Positions 29,855-35,984 of a stretch of DNA of 35,984 nucleotides are shown here, one piece after another. Each line of letters opens with the position of its first letter. Positions within the stretch are counted from its first letter, which is position 1. The notes under the pieces were generated by a model, which worked only from the letters and a program-made list of their open reading frames with translations, ran no database searches and was not told where the DNA came from. The position numbers were made by a program, and so were the translations under genes. Source of the DNA: an uncultured Bacteroidales bacterium (GTDB lineage: Bacteria > Bacteroidota > Bacteroidia > Bacteroidales > P3); NCBI GenBank assembly GCA_900318275.1, contig ONJY01000023.1, forward strand, positions 1 to 35,984, read 5' to 3'.

Positions 29855-30280
29855 TTACTTCTTGAGCTCGTTGGCGATGGCGCCGGCACCGGCCTTGATA
29901 CCCTTCTGAGCGGCATCCTTAGCGGCGGCGGTAGCTTTCTCCTTGACGCAGTTCTCGATCTCGGCGCGCACGGCGGCGGCGAACTCCTCGTTGCCACTGT
30001 ACTGAGCGTAACCGGCCTCAAGAACGCTGGTCATGCAGCTCTCGATGCTGGCGGCGTCACCCTTGGTGCACTCGCAGATTTTCTGGCCAGCCTCGGCGGC
30101 GGCGGCAAGCATGGCGCTGTTGTCAGCCTCACCCTCAATAGGAGCGACTTCCTCAACGGCCTCGGTCAGGATGGTGTCCTCAGCGAGGGTGTCCTCAGCG
30201 GCCTGGTTGTTGTTACCGCAGGAAACGGTCATGGCGGCGACAAAAAGGGCGCAGCCAACGAATGATAAAACTTTCTTCAT
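29855..30280 (-). CDS. Small lipoprotein with acidic tether and cysteine pairs
   Basis: A 141-residue protein with signal peptide and lipobox TVSC (Cys21). The mature start GNNNQAAEDTLAEDTILTEA, then VEEVAPIEGEA, is an acidic tether very like that of the 27881-28258 lipoprotein. The rest is helical and Ala-rich with four cysteines (ICECTKGDAASIESCMTSVL; IENCVKEKATAAAKDAAQKG). Their spacing (C-x-C, C, C) would allow two helix-linking disulfides, as in small helical-hairpin domains. The C-terminal 40 residues are Lys/Ala-rich. Family not recognised. It has a good promoter and its own terminator, so it is a single-gene unit. Confidence 0.82.
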   Translation of the reverse strand: MKKVLSFVGCALFVAAMTVSCGNNNQAAEDTLAEDTILTEAVEEVAPIEGEADNSAMLAAAAEAGQKICECTKGDAASIESCMTSVLEAGYAQYSGNEEFAAAVRAEIENCVKEKATAAAKDAAQKGIKAGAGAIANELKK

Positions 30281-30328
30281 TTTACTGTTTTTTAAGGTTA
30301 TACATTATTTTCTTTGTCATTTACGAAA

Positions 30329-30360
30329 TGCAAAAGTACGACAATTGTTTCATACGGCAA
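30329..30360 (-). promoter_or_regulatory. Promoter of the 30280 lipoprotein gene
   Basis: Minus strand: TTG (complement of 30358-30360), 19 bases, TACTTTTGCA (complement of 30329-30338), with a leader of about 45 bases. Confidence 0.7.
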
Positions 30361-30383
30361 TGAAATTAATTCTTAAATAATGC

Positions 30384-30409
30384 AAAAAAGCCCTCTTGGT
30401 GAGGGCTTT
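30384..30409 (-). terminator. Terminator after tRNA-Val
   Basis: Minus strand: AAAGCCCTC, five bases, GAGGGCTTT, then U-rich. It starts five bases after the tRNA 3' end. Confidence 0.85.
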
Positions 30410-30413
30410 GGCG

Positions 30414-30488
30414 TGGGAGTAACAGGGTTCGAACCAGTGACCTCCTGCTTGTAAGGCAGGCGCTCTGAACCAGCTGAGCTATACTCCC
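30414..30488 (-). tRNA. tRNA-Val (anticodon TAC)
   Basis: A 75-base cloverleaf. Acceptor arms GGGAGTA and TACTCCC pair perfectly. The D arm reads AGCTCAGCTGGTTCAGAGC. The anticodon stem CCTGC/GCAGG encloses the loop CTTACAA with anticodon TAC. The T arm reads CACTGGTTCGAACCCTGTT-like with the invariant GTTCGAA. The discriminator base is A and CCA is not encoded. The gene stands alone with its own promoter and terminator. Confidence 0.95.
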
Positions 30489-30496
30489 AAAGCGGC

Positions 30497-30530
30497 TGCA
30501 AAATTACTAACTTTTTCCGATATGGCAAAA
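30497..30530 (-). promoter_or_regulatory. Promoter of tRNA-Val
   Basis: Minus strand: TTTTG (complement of 30526-30530), 19 bases, TAATTTTGCA (complement of 30497-30506), ending nine bases before the mature 5' end. Confidence 0.7.
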
Positions 30531-30562
30531 TAATATTTACAATAGTCTTGTTTATAGTGTCG

Positions 30563-32380
30563 TTACGCGAAGCTCTGCATCTCCACAAGTTTCTTGTAGA
30601 GGCCTTCCTGAGCCAGTAGTTGGTCATGAGTGCCGCGTTGCACGATATGCCCTTTTTCAAGTACCACTATGAGGTCGGCATGGCGTATTGTGGAAAGACG
30701 ATGTGCTATGACGATGCATGTGCGTCCGTGCATAAGGCCGTCGAGGCCCTGCTGCACGGCCTGCTCACTTTCAGAGTCGAGGGCCGACGTTGCTTCGTCG
30801 AGGATAAGGATTGGAGCGTCACGCAGTAAGGCGCGTGCTATCGACAGGCGCTGCCGCTGTCCGCCCGAGAGTGTGATGCCGCGGTCGCCGACAGGTGTGT
30901 CATAGCCTTGTGGCAAAGCCTCGATGAATTCGGCGGCGTTGGCAACATGTGCTGCAGCCTTGATGGCTTCTATATTATATTGTGTGGAGCCGAAGGCTAT
31001 GTTGTTGGCCACGGTGTCGTTGAACAATATGCAGTTCTGGCTCACGATGGCGAATTGGCGTCTCAAGCTGTCGATGTTGAGGTCTTTTATGCTGTGGCCG
31101 TCGACGATTATGTCGCCCGACGTGATGTCCTGGAAGCGCGGTAGCAGGTCGACCATGGTGCTTTTGCCAGCCCCCGACGGACCCACGATGGCCACCGTCT
31201 GCCCCTTCTCGATGCGCAGGTCTATGTTCTGCAGTATCGGTATGCCGTCGGCGAAGTGGAATCCTGTGCCGCGGAACTCTATGCCGTCGCTGAATGCCGG
31301 CAGCACCGTAGCGTCGGGCTTCTCCATTATCATCTCGTCGGCGTCGAGCACCTCGAGGAAGCGCACCGCCGAGGCGGACCCTTTCTGCAGGCTGTTGTAT
31401 GCCTTCACGACAGATTGTATCGGCGGTATCAGACGTGCGAAGATAATGACGAAGAAGATGAACACCGAGGGCACTATATGGCCGCCGATGACCCACGAGC
31501 CGCCTACGATGAGTATGATGACCAGCGCCAGGGTGCCCAGTATTTCCGACAGCGGCGACGATATCTCGCGCCTACGTGCCACCTTCACCATTGTGCGCGT
31601 GTAGTCCTCATTCGATGCCCTGAAGCGCTTTGTCATGCCCTCCTCGTGGCCGAAGGCCTTGATGGCACGCAACCCTGCCAGCGACTCTTCCAGCGTGGCA
31701 AACAGCTGCCCCAGCCTGTTTTGGCCAATCTGAGAGTTGTGTTTAAGACTCTTGCCAATCTTGGAGATAAGCCATACGCCGCCTGGCAGCACCACGAGGA
31801 ACAGCACAAACAGTCGCCACGACACGAAGATGAGTGTGGCGCTGAATACTATTATGTTTATTGGGCTTATGACGAGCATCTGCAGCGTGCTGACGATGCT
31901 CCATTCAATATCCGCCAAGTCGTTGGACATGCGGCTGATGAGGTCGCCGCGCCGCTGTTTGTTGAAGTAGCTTACCGGCAGTATGGTGATGCGGTGGTAC
32001 AGGTCGTTGCGCAGATGTTCTATCAGGCCGTTGCGCACGGCGTCGAGGAAGAAGAGCGCCAGGTAGCGGAACAGGTTGCTCAGCAGCGAGAATGTCAGGT
32101 AGCCTCCGGCGATAATCACCAGGCATTTCCAAAGCCCTATGGCATCGCGGTACTGGTGCAGATGCCAGAAAGCCCAGCCCGTCAGCCCCTCCTGGCTTAT
32201 GCTGAAGGCTGGCTCCGTCTCCGGCACGTCGCCCAGGCCGAAGAGCAGTTCTACGAAAGGCACGATCATCACATACGAGCCCAGGTTGAACACTATGTGC
32301 AGCAGGTTGAAGAACACGTTTATTCCCAGATGCCATGGAAAATGCTTCAGGTAACTCAATATGCGTATAATCGGCTTCAT
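30563..32380 (-). CDS. MsbA-like ABC exporter (membrane domain fused to ATPase)
   Basis: A 605-residue half-transporter for the inner membrane. The first 330 residues form the six-helix exporter domain (for example INVFFNLLHIVFNLGSYVMI, LVIIAGGYLTFSLLSNLFRY and LALVIILIVGGSWVIGGHIV), with the coupling segment RMSNDLADIEWSIVSTLQML. The ATPase follows: Walker A VAIVGPSGAGKSTMVDLL, Q-loop FAIVSQNCILFNDTVANNIA, signature ITLSGGQRQRLSIARALLRD, Walker B APILILDEATSALDSESEQA and H-loop IVIAHRLSTIRHADLI. This is the MsbA/lipid-flippase branch; lipid A core export is plausible but not proven. Its start overlaps the stop of the PD40/OmpA-like gene by four bases (ATGA), implying coupling. Confidence 0.93.
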   Translation of the reverse strand: MKPIIRILSYLKHFPWHLGINVFFNLLHIVFNLGSYVMIVPFVELLFGLGDVPETEPAFSISQEGLTGWAFWHLHQYRDAIGLWKCLVIIAGGYLTFSLLSNLFRYLALFFLDAVRNGLIEHLRNDLYHRITILPVSYFNKQRRGDLISRMSNDLADIEWSIVSTLQMLVISPINIIVFSATLIFVSWRLFVLFLVVLPGGVWLISKIGKSLKHNSQIGQNRLGQLFATLEESLAGLRAIKAFGHEEGMTKRFRASNEDYTRTMVKVARRREISSPLSEILGTLALVIILIVGGSWVIGGHIVPSVFIFFVIIFARLIPPIQSVVKAYNSLQKGSASAVRFLEVLDADEMIMEKPDATVLPAFSDGIEFRGTGFHFADGIPILQNIDLRIEKGQTVAIVGPSGAGKSTMVDLLPRFQDITSGDIIVDGHSIKDLNIDSLRRQFAIVSQNCILFNDTVANNIAFGSTQYNIEAIKAAAHVANAAEFIEALPQGYDTPVGDRGITLSGGQRQRLSIARALLRDAPILILDEATSALDSESEQAVQQGLDGLMHGRTCIVIAHRLSTIRHADLIVVLEKGHIVQRGTHDQLLAQEGLYKKLVEMQSFA

Positions 32381-34122
32381 TGTTTCACTATTTGTGGTTT
32401 TGCTATGTCGGTGCCGCCGCGATAGGCCAGGCGTTCAGGCCGCAGGCCTTGGCGGCGCAGACGGTCGTAGACGGTCTTGGCGTCGGTGTATTTGGGACAT
32501 TCCACGGCTATATGCACCCGTGGGTGGTTCGTAAGCCATTTGGCAAGGGCGTCGGTCACTTGTTCCCCCTCCGTCGTCAAGCGGCTGCCGGTGAGGAAGG
32601 TGACCGCCAGCGGCATCACGCTGTCCTGCAGCGTCACGCGCGCCGGCATCTGCCGTGCTTTGGCGCAGAGGATGGCAGGCAACGTCCCCTCGTCCGAGAG
32701 GGTGACGATGTTGACTCCCTGGTCGGCGAGCATCATCGCCGTGTCGCGCGACGCCGCACCGTGGCCTATTGTCATGCGGTGCAGGCGCATGGCCTCGGGG
32801 CGCGCCGCAGGGTATAGGTCGAAAATCAGTATGTCGGTGCTGCGTGAGGCCTCCGTGCGACCGGCGAAGTAGGCGCGGCGTCCGTCGGGGGTGACGCCGA
32901 AGCTCGCCTCGTCGCCTTCGGTGTTTATGGGCAGGCCCAGATTGGTGGGGCGGTTGCCGTAGGTGTCGTTGAGGTTGGCGAAGTATACGTCGTAGCCGCC
33001 GAAGCCCTGCCATCCGTTGCTGAGGAAGTAGAGCGTGTGGCCGTCGGCAGCCAGGAAGGGCATCTTCTCGTTGCCTTCGGTGTTGATGTTGTCGCCCAGC
33101 GCTTCGGCGCGGCTCCAGTCGCCGTTGGGCAGGCGGTGGCAGCGCCAGATGTCGGTACCTCCGTGACCTCCTTTGCGGTTCGATGCAAAGAGCAGCGTCT
33201 GCCCGTCGGGGCTCACCGTAGGCTGTGACTCCCACGAACGCTGCCCGTTCACCTGGGGCCCAAGGGCCTCGGGTTGCTGCCAGCGACCGTCGACGCGGCG
33301 CACGCGGTAGATGTCGCTGTTGGCATAGCCGTTCTCACGGCGTATGATGGAGTAGTACAGCTCGTTGCCGTCGGCCGTCAGGCACACGCTGCCCTCGGGG
33401 TCGCCGCTGTTGAAAGGTGGCGGCAGTTCGGTACCCCTGCTGAAGGTGCTGTCCTGCCACACGCTGTAGTACAGCTTCCATTGCTTCTCCTCCAACTCGC
33501 GGTGGTAGAAGGTGCGCTCCTGTTCCACGGGCACCTCGCGCAGGTAGTAGAACGTATGTCCGTCGGGGCTGAGGTAGGGCAGGGCCTCGTTGTGCTTCGA
33601 GCTCACCCCCGGCAGGCGCTCGGGGTCGAAGGGCGCCATGTTGAGCATCGCTTCGGCGAGGAACTGCGACCAGTAGAGGTAGTTCGAGGCCTCCTCGTAG
33701 GCGGCGGTCACCTCCTTGTCGTCGCTGCCGTTGGCGCGGGCGAAGTACTCGTTGAGCTCGGCCACAGCATCGTCGTAGCGTTTGTCGGTGTAGTATATCA
33801 TGCCCATGTAGAAGTGCGCCAAGGCGTTGGGGTAGGTGGGGCAGAGCTCTATGCACTTGGTGAAGTAGCGCCTGATGGCTGTGGCGTTGAAGCCGTCGTG
33901 CACAGCCGTCATGCCCAGCCAGAACTGGGGCTCTGCGGCCTTGGGGTTGCGGGCGGCCACCTTGCGCATCTCGGCGGCGGCGTTCTTGAAGTTGTGGCTG
34001 TTGTAGTGCGCCAAGGCCTCCATGAAACGGCTCCGGTCGCCGCTCTTCACCTTGACGCCACATTGGGCATCAATAGAATTGATAGTTGAGAATTGAGAAT
34101 TGAAAATTACGGCGACAACCAT
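32377..34122 (-). CDS. TPR - PD40 propeller - OmpA-like envelope protein
   Basis: A 581-residue protein. After a poor signal-like start come TPR helices (about residues 30-135: HYNSHNFKNAAAEMRKVAAR; AEPQFWLGMTAVHDGFNATA; HFYMGMIYYTDKRYDDAVAE). WD40-like PD40 beta-propeller repeats follow (about 165-450): LPYLSPDGHTFYYLREVPVE, GSVCLTADGNELYYSIIRRE, SQPTVSPDGQTLLFASNRKG, EKMPFLAADGHTLYFLSNGW and ASFGVTPDGRRAYFAGRTEA. The final 90 residues resemble a degenerate OmpA peptidoglycan-binding domain (FLTGSRLTTEGEQVTDALAK, then RLRRQGLRPERLAYRGGTDI) lacking the usual Asp/Arg contact pattern. Related proteins are common in Bacteroidetes near secretion and gliding-type systems. The frame is open to a TTG at 34164; the ATG at 34122 is preferred but not certain. 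Part of the N-terminus is encoded by an intergenic repeat. Confidence 0.85.
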   Translation of the reverse strand: MVVAVIFNSQFSTINSIDAQCGVKVKSGDRSRFMEALAHYNSHNFKNAAAEMRKVAARNPKAAEPQFWLGMTAVHDGFNATAIRRYFTKCIELCPTYPNALAHFYMGMIYYTDKRYDDAVAELNEYFARANGSDDKEVTAAYEEASNYLYWSQFLAEAMLNMAPFDPERLPGVSSKHNEALPYLSPDGHTFYYLREVPVEQERTFYHRELEEKQWKLYYSVWQDSTFSRGTELPPPFNSGDPEGSVCLTADGNELYYSIIRRENGYANSDIYRVRRVDGRWQQPEALGPQVNGQRSWESQPTVSPDGQTLLFASNRKGGHGGTDIWRCHRLPNGDWSRAEALGDNINTEGNEKMPFLAADGHTLYFLSNGWQGFGGYDVYFANLNDTYGNRPTNLGLPINTEGDEASFGVTPDGRRAYFAGRTEASRSTDILIFDLYPAARPEAMRLHRMTIGHGAASRDTAMMLADQGVNIVTLSDEGTLPAILCAKARQMPARVTLQDSVMPLAVTFLTGSRLTTEGEQVTDALAKWLTNHPRVHIAVECPKYTDAKTVYDRLRRQGLRPERLAYRGGTDIAKPQIVKQ

Positions 34123-34192
34123 GATTCGCCTAATTGTTGCGGCTATTTGCTCACCAACTTTCAATTTTCAATTTTCAATTATCAATTTTCAA
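34072..34192. repeat. AATTGA/TCAATT repeat blocks in inverted orientation
   Basis: Block 1 (34072-34109) is built of GAATTGA-type words, block 2 (34159-34192) of TTTTCAATT words; the two are complementary in inverted order, with about 50 bases between. Block 1 lies inside the N-terminal coding part of the PD40 gene and block 2 fills the gap behind the sufD stop. Confidence 0.75.
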
Positions 34193-35125
34193 TTATAACT
34201 TGCTCGGGTCGATCTTGAAGTTGGCCACCTCGCCGTTGCAGGGCGTGGTGCAGCGTATGGCGCACTCGTCGCACGAGGGCGAGAGCTCGCCGTGCAGGCG
34301 CTTCTTCACCATGTCGCCCACAGCGTCGCGAAGGCTTTCAATGGCTATGCCGCGTATCACCTCGTCGCAGAAGGCGTAGCTCAGCATGGTCACCGCCGTG
34401 CGCTCGCTGATGCCGCGTGTCTGAAGGTAGAACATCGCCTGCTCGTCGAGCTGCCCTATGGTGGAGCCGTGCGAGCATTTGACGTCGTCGTTGTATATCT
34501 CGAGGAAGGGGCGTGTGTCGATGTGGGCCTTGTCGGTGAGCAGTATGTTGCGGTTGGTCATGTAGGCCTCGGTCTTCACGGCGCCGTCCTGCACCAGCAC
34601 GTGGCCGTTGAAGCGGGCGCGCGCCGCGTCGTCCATGATGCCTTTGTACAGCTCGCTGCTCTGGCAATGGGGCTTGGCGTGCTCCACGAAGATGTAGTTG
34701 TCGCACTCCTGCTCACGGTCAATCAGGTAGAGCCCGTCGGCCTTGCAGCCGCAGCCCTCGCCCTGCATGCGCACCACGACATTGTTCCTCACGTGGCCGC
34801 CACCGAGGGTGACGGTGCACATCTCCAGCTGCGCGTCGCGCTGCATCGTGATGTCGAGCTGCGTCAGGTGGCGTACGGGAGTGTTCATGCCCTGCAGGCG
34901 GTAGAGCCTGAGGTGGGCGCCCTCGTCCAAGGCTATGGCCATGTGCTCCGCGTCGTCCATGATGCGGTATCCGTTGCCCTCGTGCAGCATGAACATCGGC
35001 ACGTCGTCGCGGTGGCACAGCACCAGCTGCAGCTCCTCGCCGCGCCGCACGTCGAGCCGCTGCTGTGGCGCCTCGCAACGCCAGCCGTCTGTCCACACGT
35101 CGGGCAGTATATCCTTTCTGATCAT
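34193..35125 (-). CDS. sufD: SufD, Fe-S cluster assembly scaffold subunit (short form)
   Basis: A 310-residue cytoplasmic scaffold subunit of the SufBCD complex. The beta-helix core is recognisable: GGGHVRNNVVVRMQGEGCGC, SSELYKGIMDDAARARFNGH, TRPFLEIYNDDVKCSHGSTI and DEQAMFYLQTRGISERTAVT, with the conserved C-S-H-G-x-T-x-G and R-G-I elements. It is shorter than typical SufD (about 430 residues), lacking most of the N-terminal helical part. The C-terminus carries a cysteine cluster, SPSCDECAIRCTTPCNGEV (C285, C288, C292, C296), of a kind that can bind Fe-S or zinc. Its start overlaps the sufC stop by four bases. sufB is not downstream; the next gene is the PD40 protein after the repeat blocks. 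Confidence 0.9.
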   Translation of the reverse strand: MIRKDILPDVWTDGWRCEAPQQRLDVRRGEELQLVLCHRDDVPMFMLHEGNGYRIMDDAEHMAIALDEGAHLRLYRLQGMNTPVRHLTQLDITMQRDAQLEMCTVTLGGGHVRNNVVVRMQGEGCGCKADGLYLIDREQECDNYIFVEHAKPHCQSSELYKGIMDDAARARFNGHVLVQDGAVKTEAYMTNRNILLTDKAHIDTRPFLEIYNDDVKCSHGSTIGQLDEQAMFYLQTRGISERTAVTMLSYAFCDEVIRGIAIESLRDAVGDMVKKRLHGELSPSCDECAIRCTTPCNGEVANFKIDPSKL

Positions 35126-35880
35126 TCTCCAAGCTCCTTTTTAATCCAGTCGTAACCCTTCTCCTCCAGCTCCAAGGCCAGCTCCTTGGGCCCCGTCTTC
35201 ACTATGCGGCCCTCGTAGAGCACATGCACGAAGTCGGGCACTATGAAGTCCAGCAGGCGCTGGTAGTGGGTGATGACGATGGTGGCGTTGTCCTTCGAGC
35301 GCAGCTGGTTCACCCCGCCGGCCACTATGCGCAGCGCGTCGATGTCGAGGCCGCTGTCCGTCTCGTCCAGTATGCTCAGCGTCGGGTTGAGCATAGCCAT
35401 CTGGAATATCTCGTTCTTCTTCTTCTCGCCGCCGCTGAAGCCTTCGTTCACCGAGCGGTTGGCCAGGTTGGTGGTCATCTCCACCACCTTCTTCTTCTCC
35501 TCCATGAGCTTCAGGAACTCGCTGCCGCTCAGCGGGTCGAGGCCGTGATACTTGCGCTGCTCGTTGACGGCGGTGCGCATGAAGTTGGTGATGCTCACAC
35601 CCGGTATCTCCACCGGATACTGGAAGCCGAGGAACAGCCCCTCGCAGGCGCGCTGGTCGACGGGCAGCTCCAGGATGTTCTTGTCCTTGAAGAGCACCTC
35701 GCCGGCGGTGACCGTATACTTCGGGTTGCCGGCCACCACGCCCGCCAGCGTGCTCTTGCCGTTGCCGTTGGGGCCCATGATGGCGTGCACCTCGCCGCGG
35801 TTCACCTCCAGGTTTATCCCTTTCAATATCTCGCGTTCGCCTATCGAAGCGTGCAAATTGCGTATTGACAATAGTGACAT
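35122..35880 (-). CDS. sufC: SufC, Fe-S cluster assembly ATPase
   Basis: A 252-residue cytoplasmic ABC-type ATPase that drives the SufBCD scaffold. Motifs: Walker A MGPNGNGKSTLAGVVAG, the SufC-specific GEVLFKDKNILELPVDQRAC and EGLFLGFQYPVEIPGVSITN, signature NEGFSGGEKKKNEIFQMAML (FSGGEKKRNEI type), Walker B PTLSILDETDSGLDIDALRI and H-loop ATIVITHYQRLLDFI. The ATG at 35880 is chosen because SufC proteins start with MLxI-type residues directly before the P-loop strand; a longer frame from 35955 would cross the promoter. It overlaps sufD by four bases. SufB is not seen in the remaining 100 bases upstream. Confidence 0.95.
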   Translation of the reverse strand: MSLLSIRNLHASIGEREILKGINLEVNRGEVHAIMGPNGNGKSTLAGVVAGNPKYTVTAGEVLFKDKNILELPVDQRACEGLFLGFQYPVEIPGVSITNFMRTAVNEQRKYHGLDPLSGSEFLKLMEEKKKVVEMTTNLANRSVNEGFSGGEKKKNEIFQMAMLNPTLSILDETDSGLDIDALRIVAGGVNQLRSKDNATIVITHYQRLLDFIVPDFVHVLYEGRIVKTGPKELALELEEKGYDWIKKELGE

Positions 35881-35921
35881 ATTATGCTGCAATTGTTTGA
35901 TTTTTATACAATAAAATACCA

Positions 35922-35978
35922 TGTGGCCACACGGGCCGCTGTGGCAAAGATACAAAAATATTTTCGCACGCGCGAAAA
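35922..35978 (-). promoter_or_regulatory. Promoter region of sufC with palindromes
   Basis: The -7 element reads TATCTTTGCC on the minus strand (complement of 35943-35952). The perfect palindrome TGTGGCCACA (35922-35931) lies just downstream of the start site. An inverted repeat TTTTCGC-N4-GCGAAAA (35961-35978) covers the -33 region. Both are operator candidates. Confidence 0.55.
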
Positions 35979-35984
35979 AAACAT

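Noticed and set aside
31256-32425. 389-residue frame antisense to the MsbA-like gene
   Set aside because: The opposite strand has complete ABC motifs; this frame has none.
33274-34089. 271-residue frame antisense to the PD40 gene
   Set aside because: Val/Gly/His-rich shadow without recognisable features.

Overview
The window looks like chromosomal DNA of a GC-rich member of the Bacteroidales. The evidence is the repeated Bacteroidetes-type promoter core (TAnnTTTG, usually read as TATCTTTGCA, with TTTG or TTG 19-21 bases upstream), almost no Shine-Dalgarno sites, many lipoproteins with a Cys-Lys-Asp/Glu type start, and families typical of the phylum (DUF3078, DUF4296, methylmalonyl-CoA mutase small subunit, TonB, WG repeats). 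No transposase, integrase, phage structural gene, rRNA or CRISPR array was seen. I cannot name a genus from this sequence alone.

Layout. 1-864: 3' end of polynucleotide phosphorylase and its terminator. 865-1844: a small repeat-bearing gap and a DUF6266-like gene. About 1845-7450: an AT-rich islet, clearly different in base composition, carrying a roughly 20-repeat WG protein, a single-pass membrane protein, a convergent DUF2971 protein and a long gene-free stretch with operator-like palindromes. Its right edge abuts a flavoprotein gene of which only the N-terminus survives. 7379-10999 (minus strand): broken flavoprotein, monooxygenase-like lipoprotein, cupin, GNAT acetyltransferase, membrane protein, beta carbonic anhydrase and uracil-DNA-glycosylase-like enzyme, mostly packed head to tail. 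11347-13001 (plus): recX and a DUF3078 outer-membrane-type protein. 13002-22022: SAM hydroxide adenosyltransferase, tandem universal stress protein, HI0933-like flavoprotein, ABC-F ATPase, TonB and an AddA/RecB-like helicase-nuclease. 21993-22461: a repeat-dense intergenic region. 22462-27260 (plus): mutA, an LptF/LptG permease, sufE, a DUF59 Fe-S factor and a Dpp/Opp-type permease in one tight run. 27375-30280: six small lipoproteins, four on plus and two on minus. 30414-35880 (minus, transcribed from the right end): sufC, sufD, a TPR/PD40/OmpA-like protein, an MsbA-like ABC exporter and tRNA-Val(TAC).

How it fits together. Most of the window is housekeeping: RNA decay and DNA repair (pnp, recX, UDG-like, AddA-like), Fe-S assembly in two separated pieces (sufC-sufD, and sufE-DUF59), propionate/succinate metabolism (mutA), and envelope biogenesis (LptFG-like, MsbA-like, TonB, lipoproteins). 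The points most worth follow-up are the AT-rich islet with its WG and DUF2971 genes, the truncated flavoprotein at its edge, two tandem TTGTTTA-N6-TAAACA palindromes, several long intergenic inverted or tandem repeats (one encodes part of a signal-peptide region), a hairpin plus U-run directly before the ABC-F start codon, and a mutA gene with a five-cysteine run and no mutB beside it.
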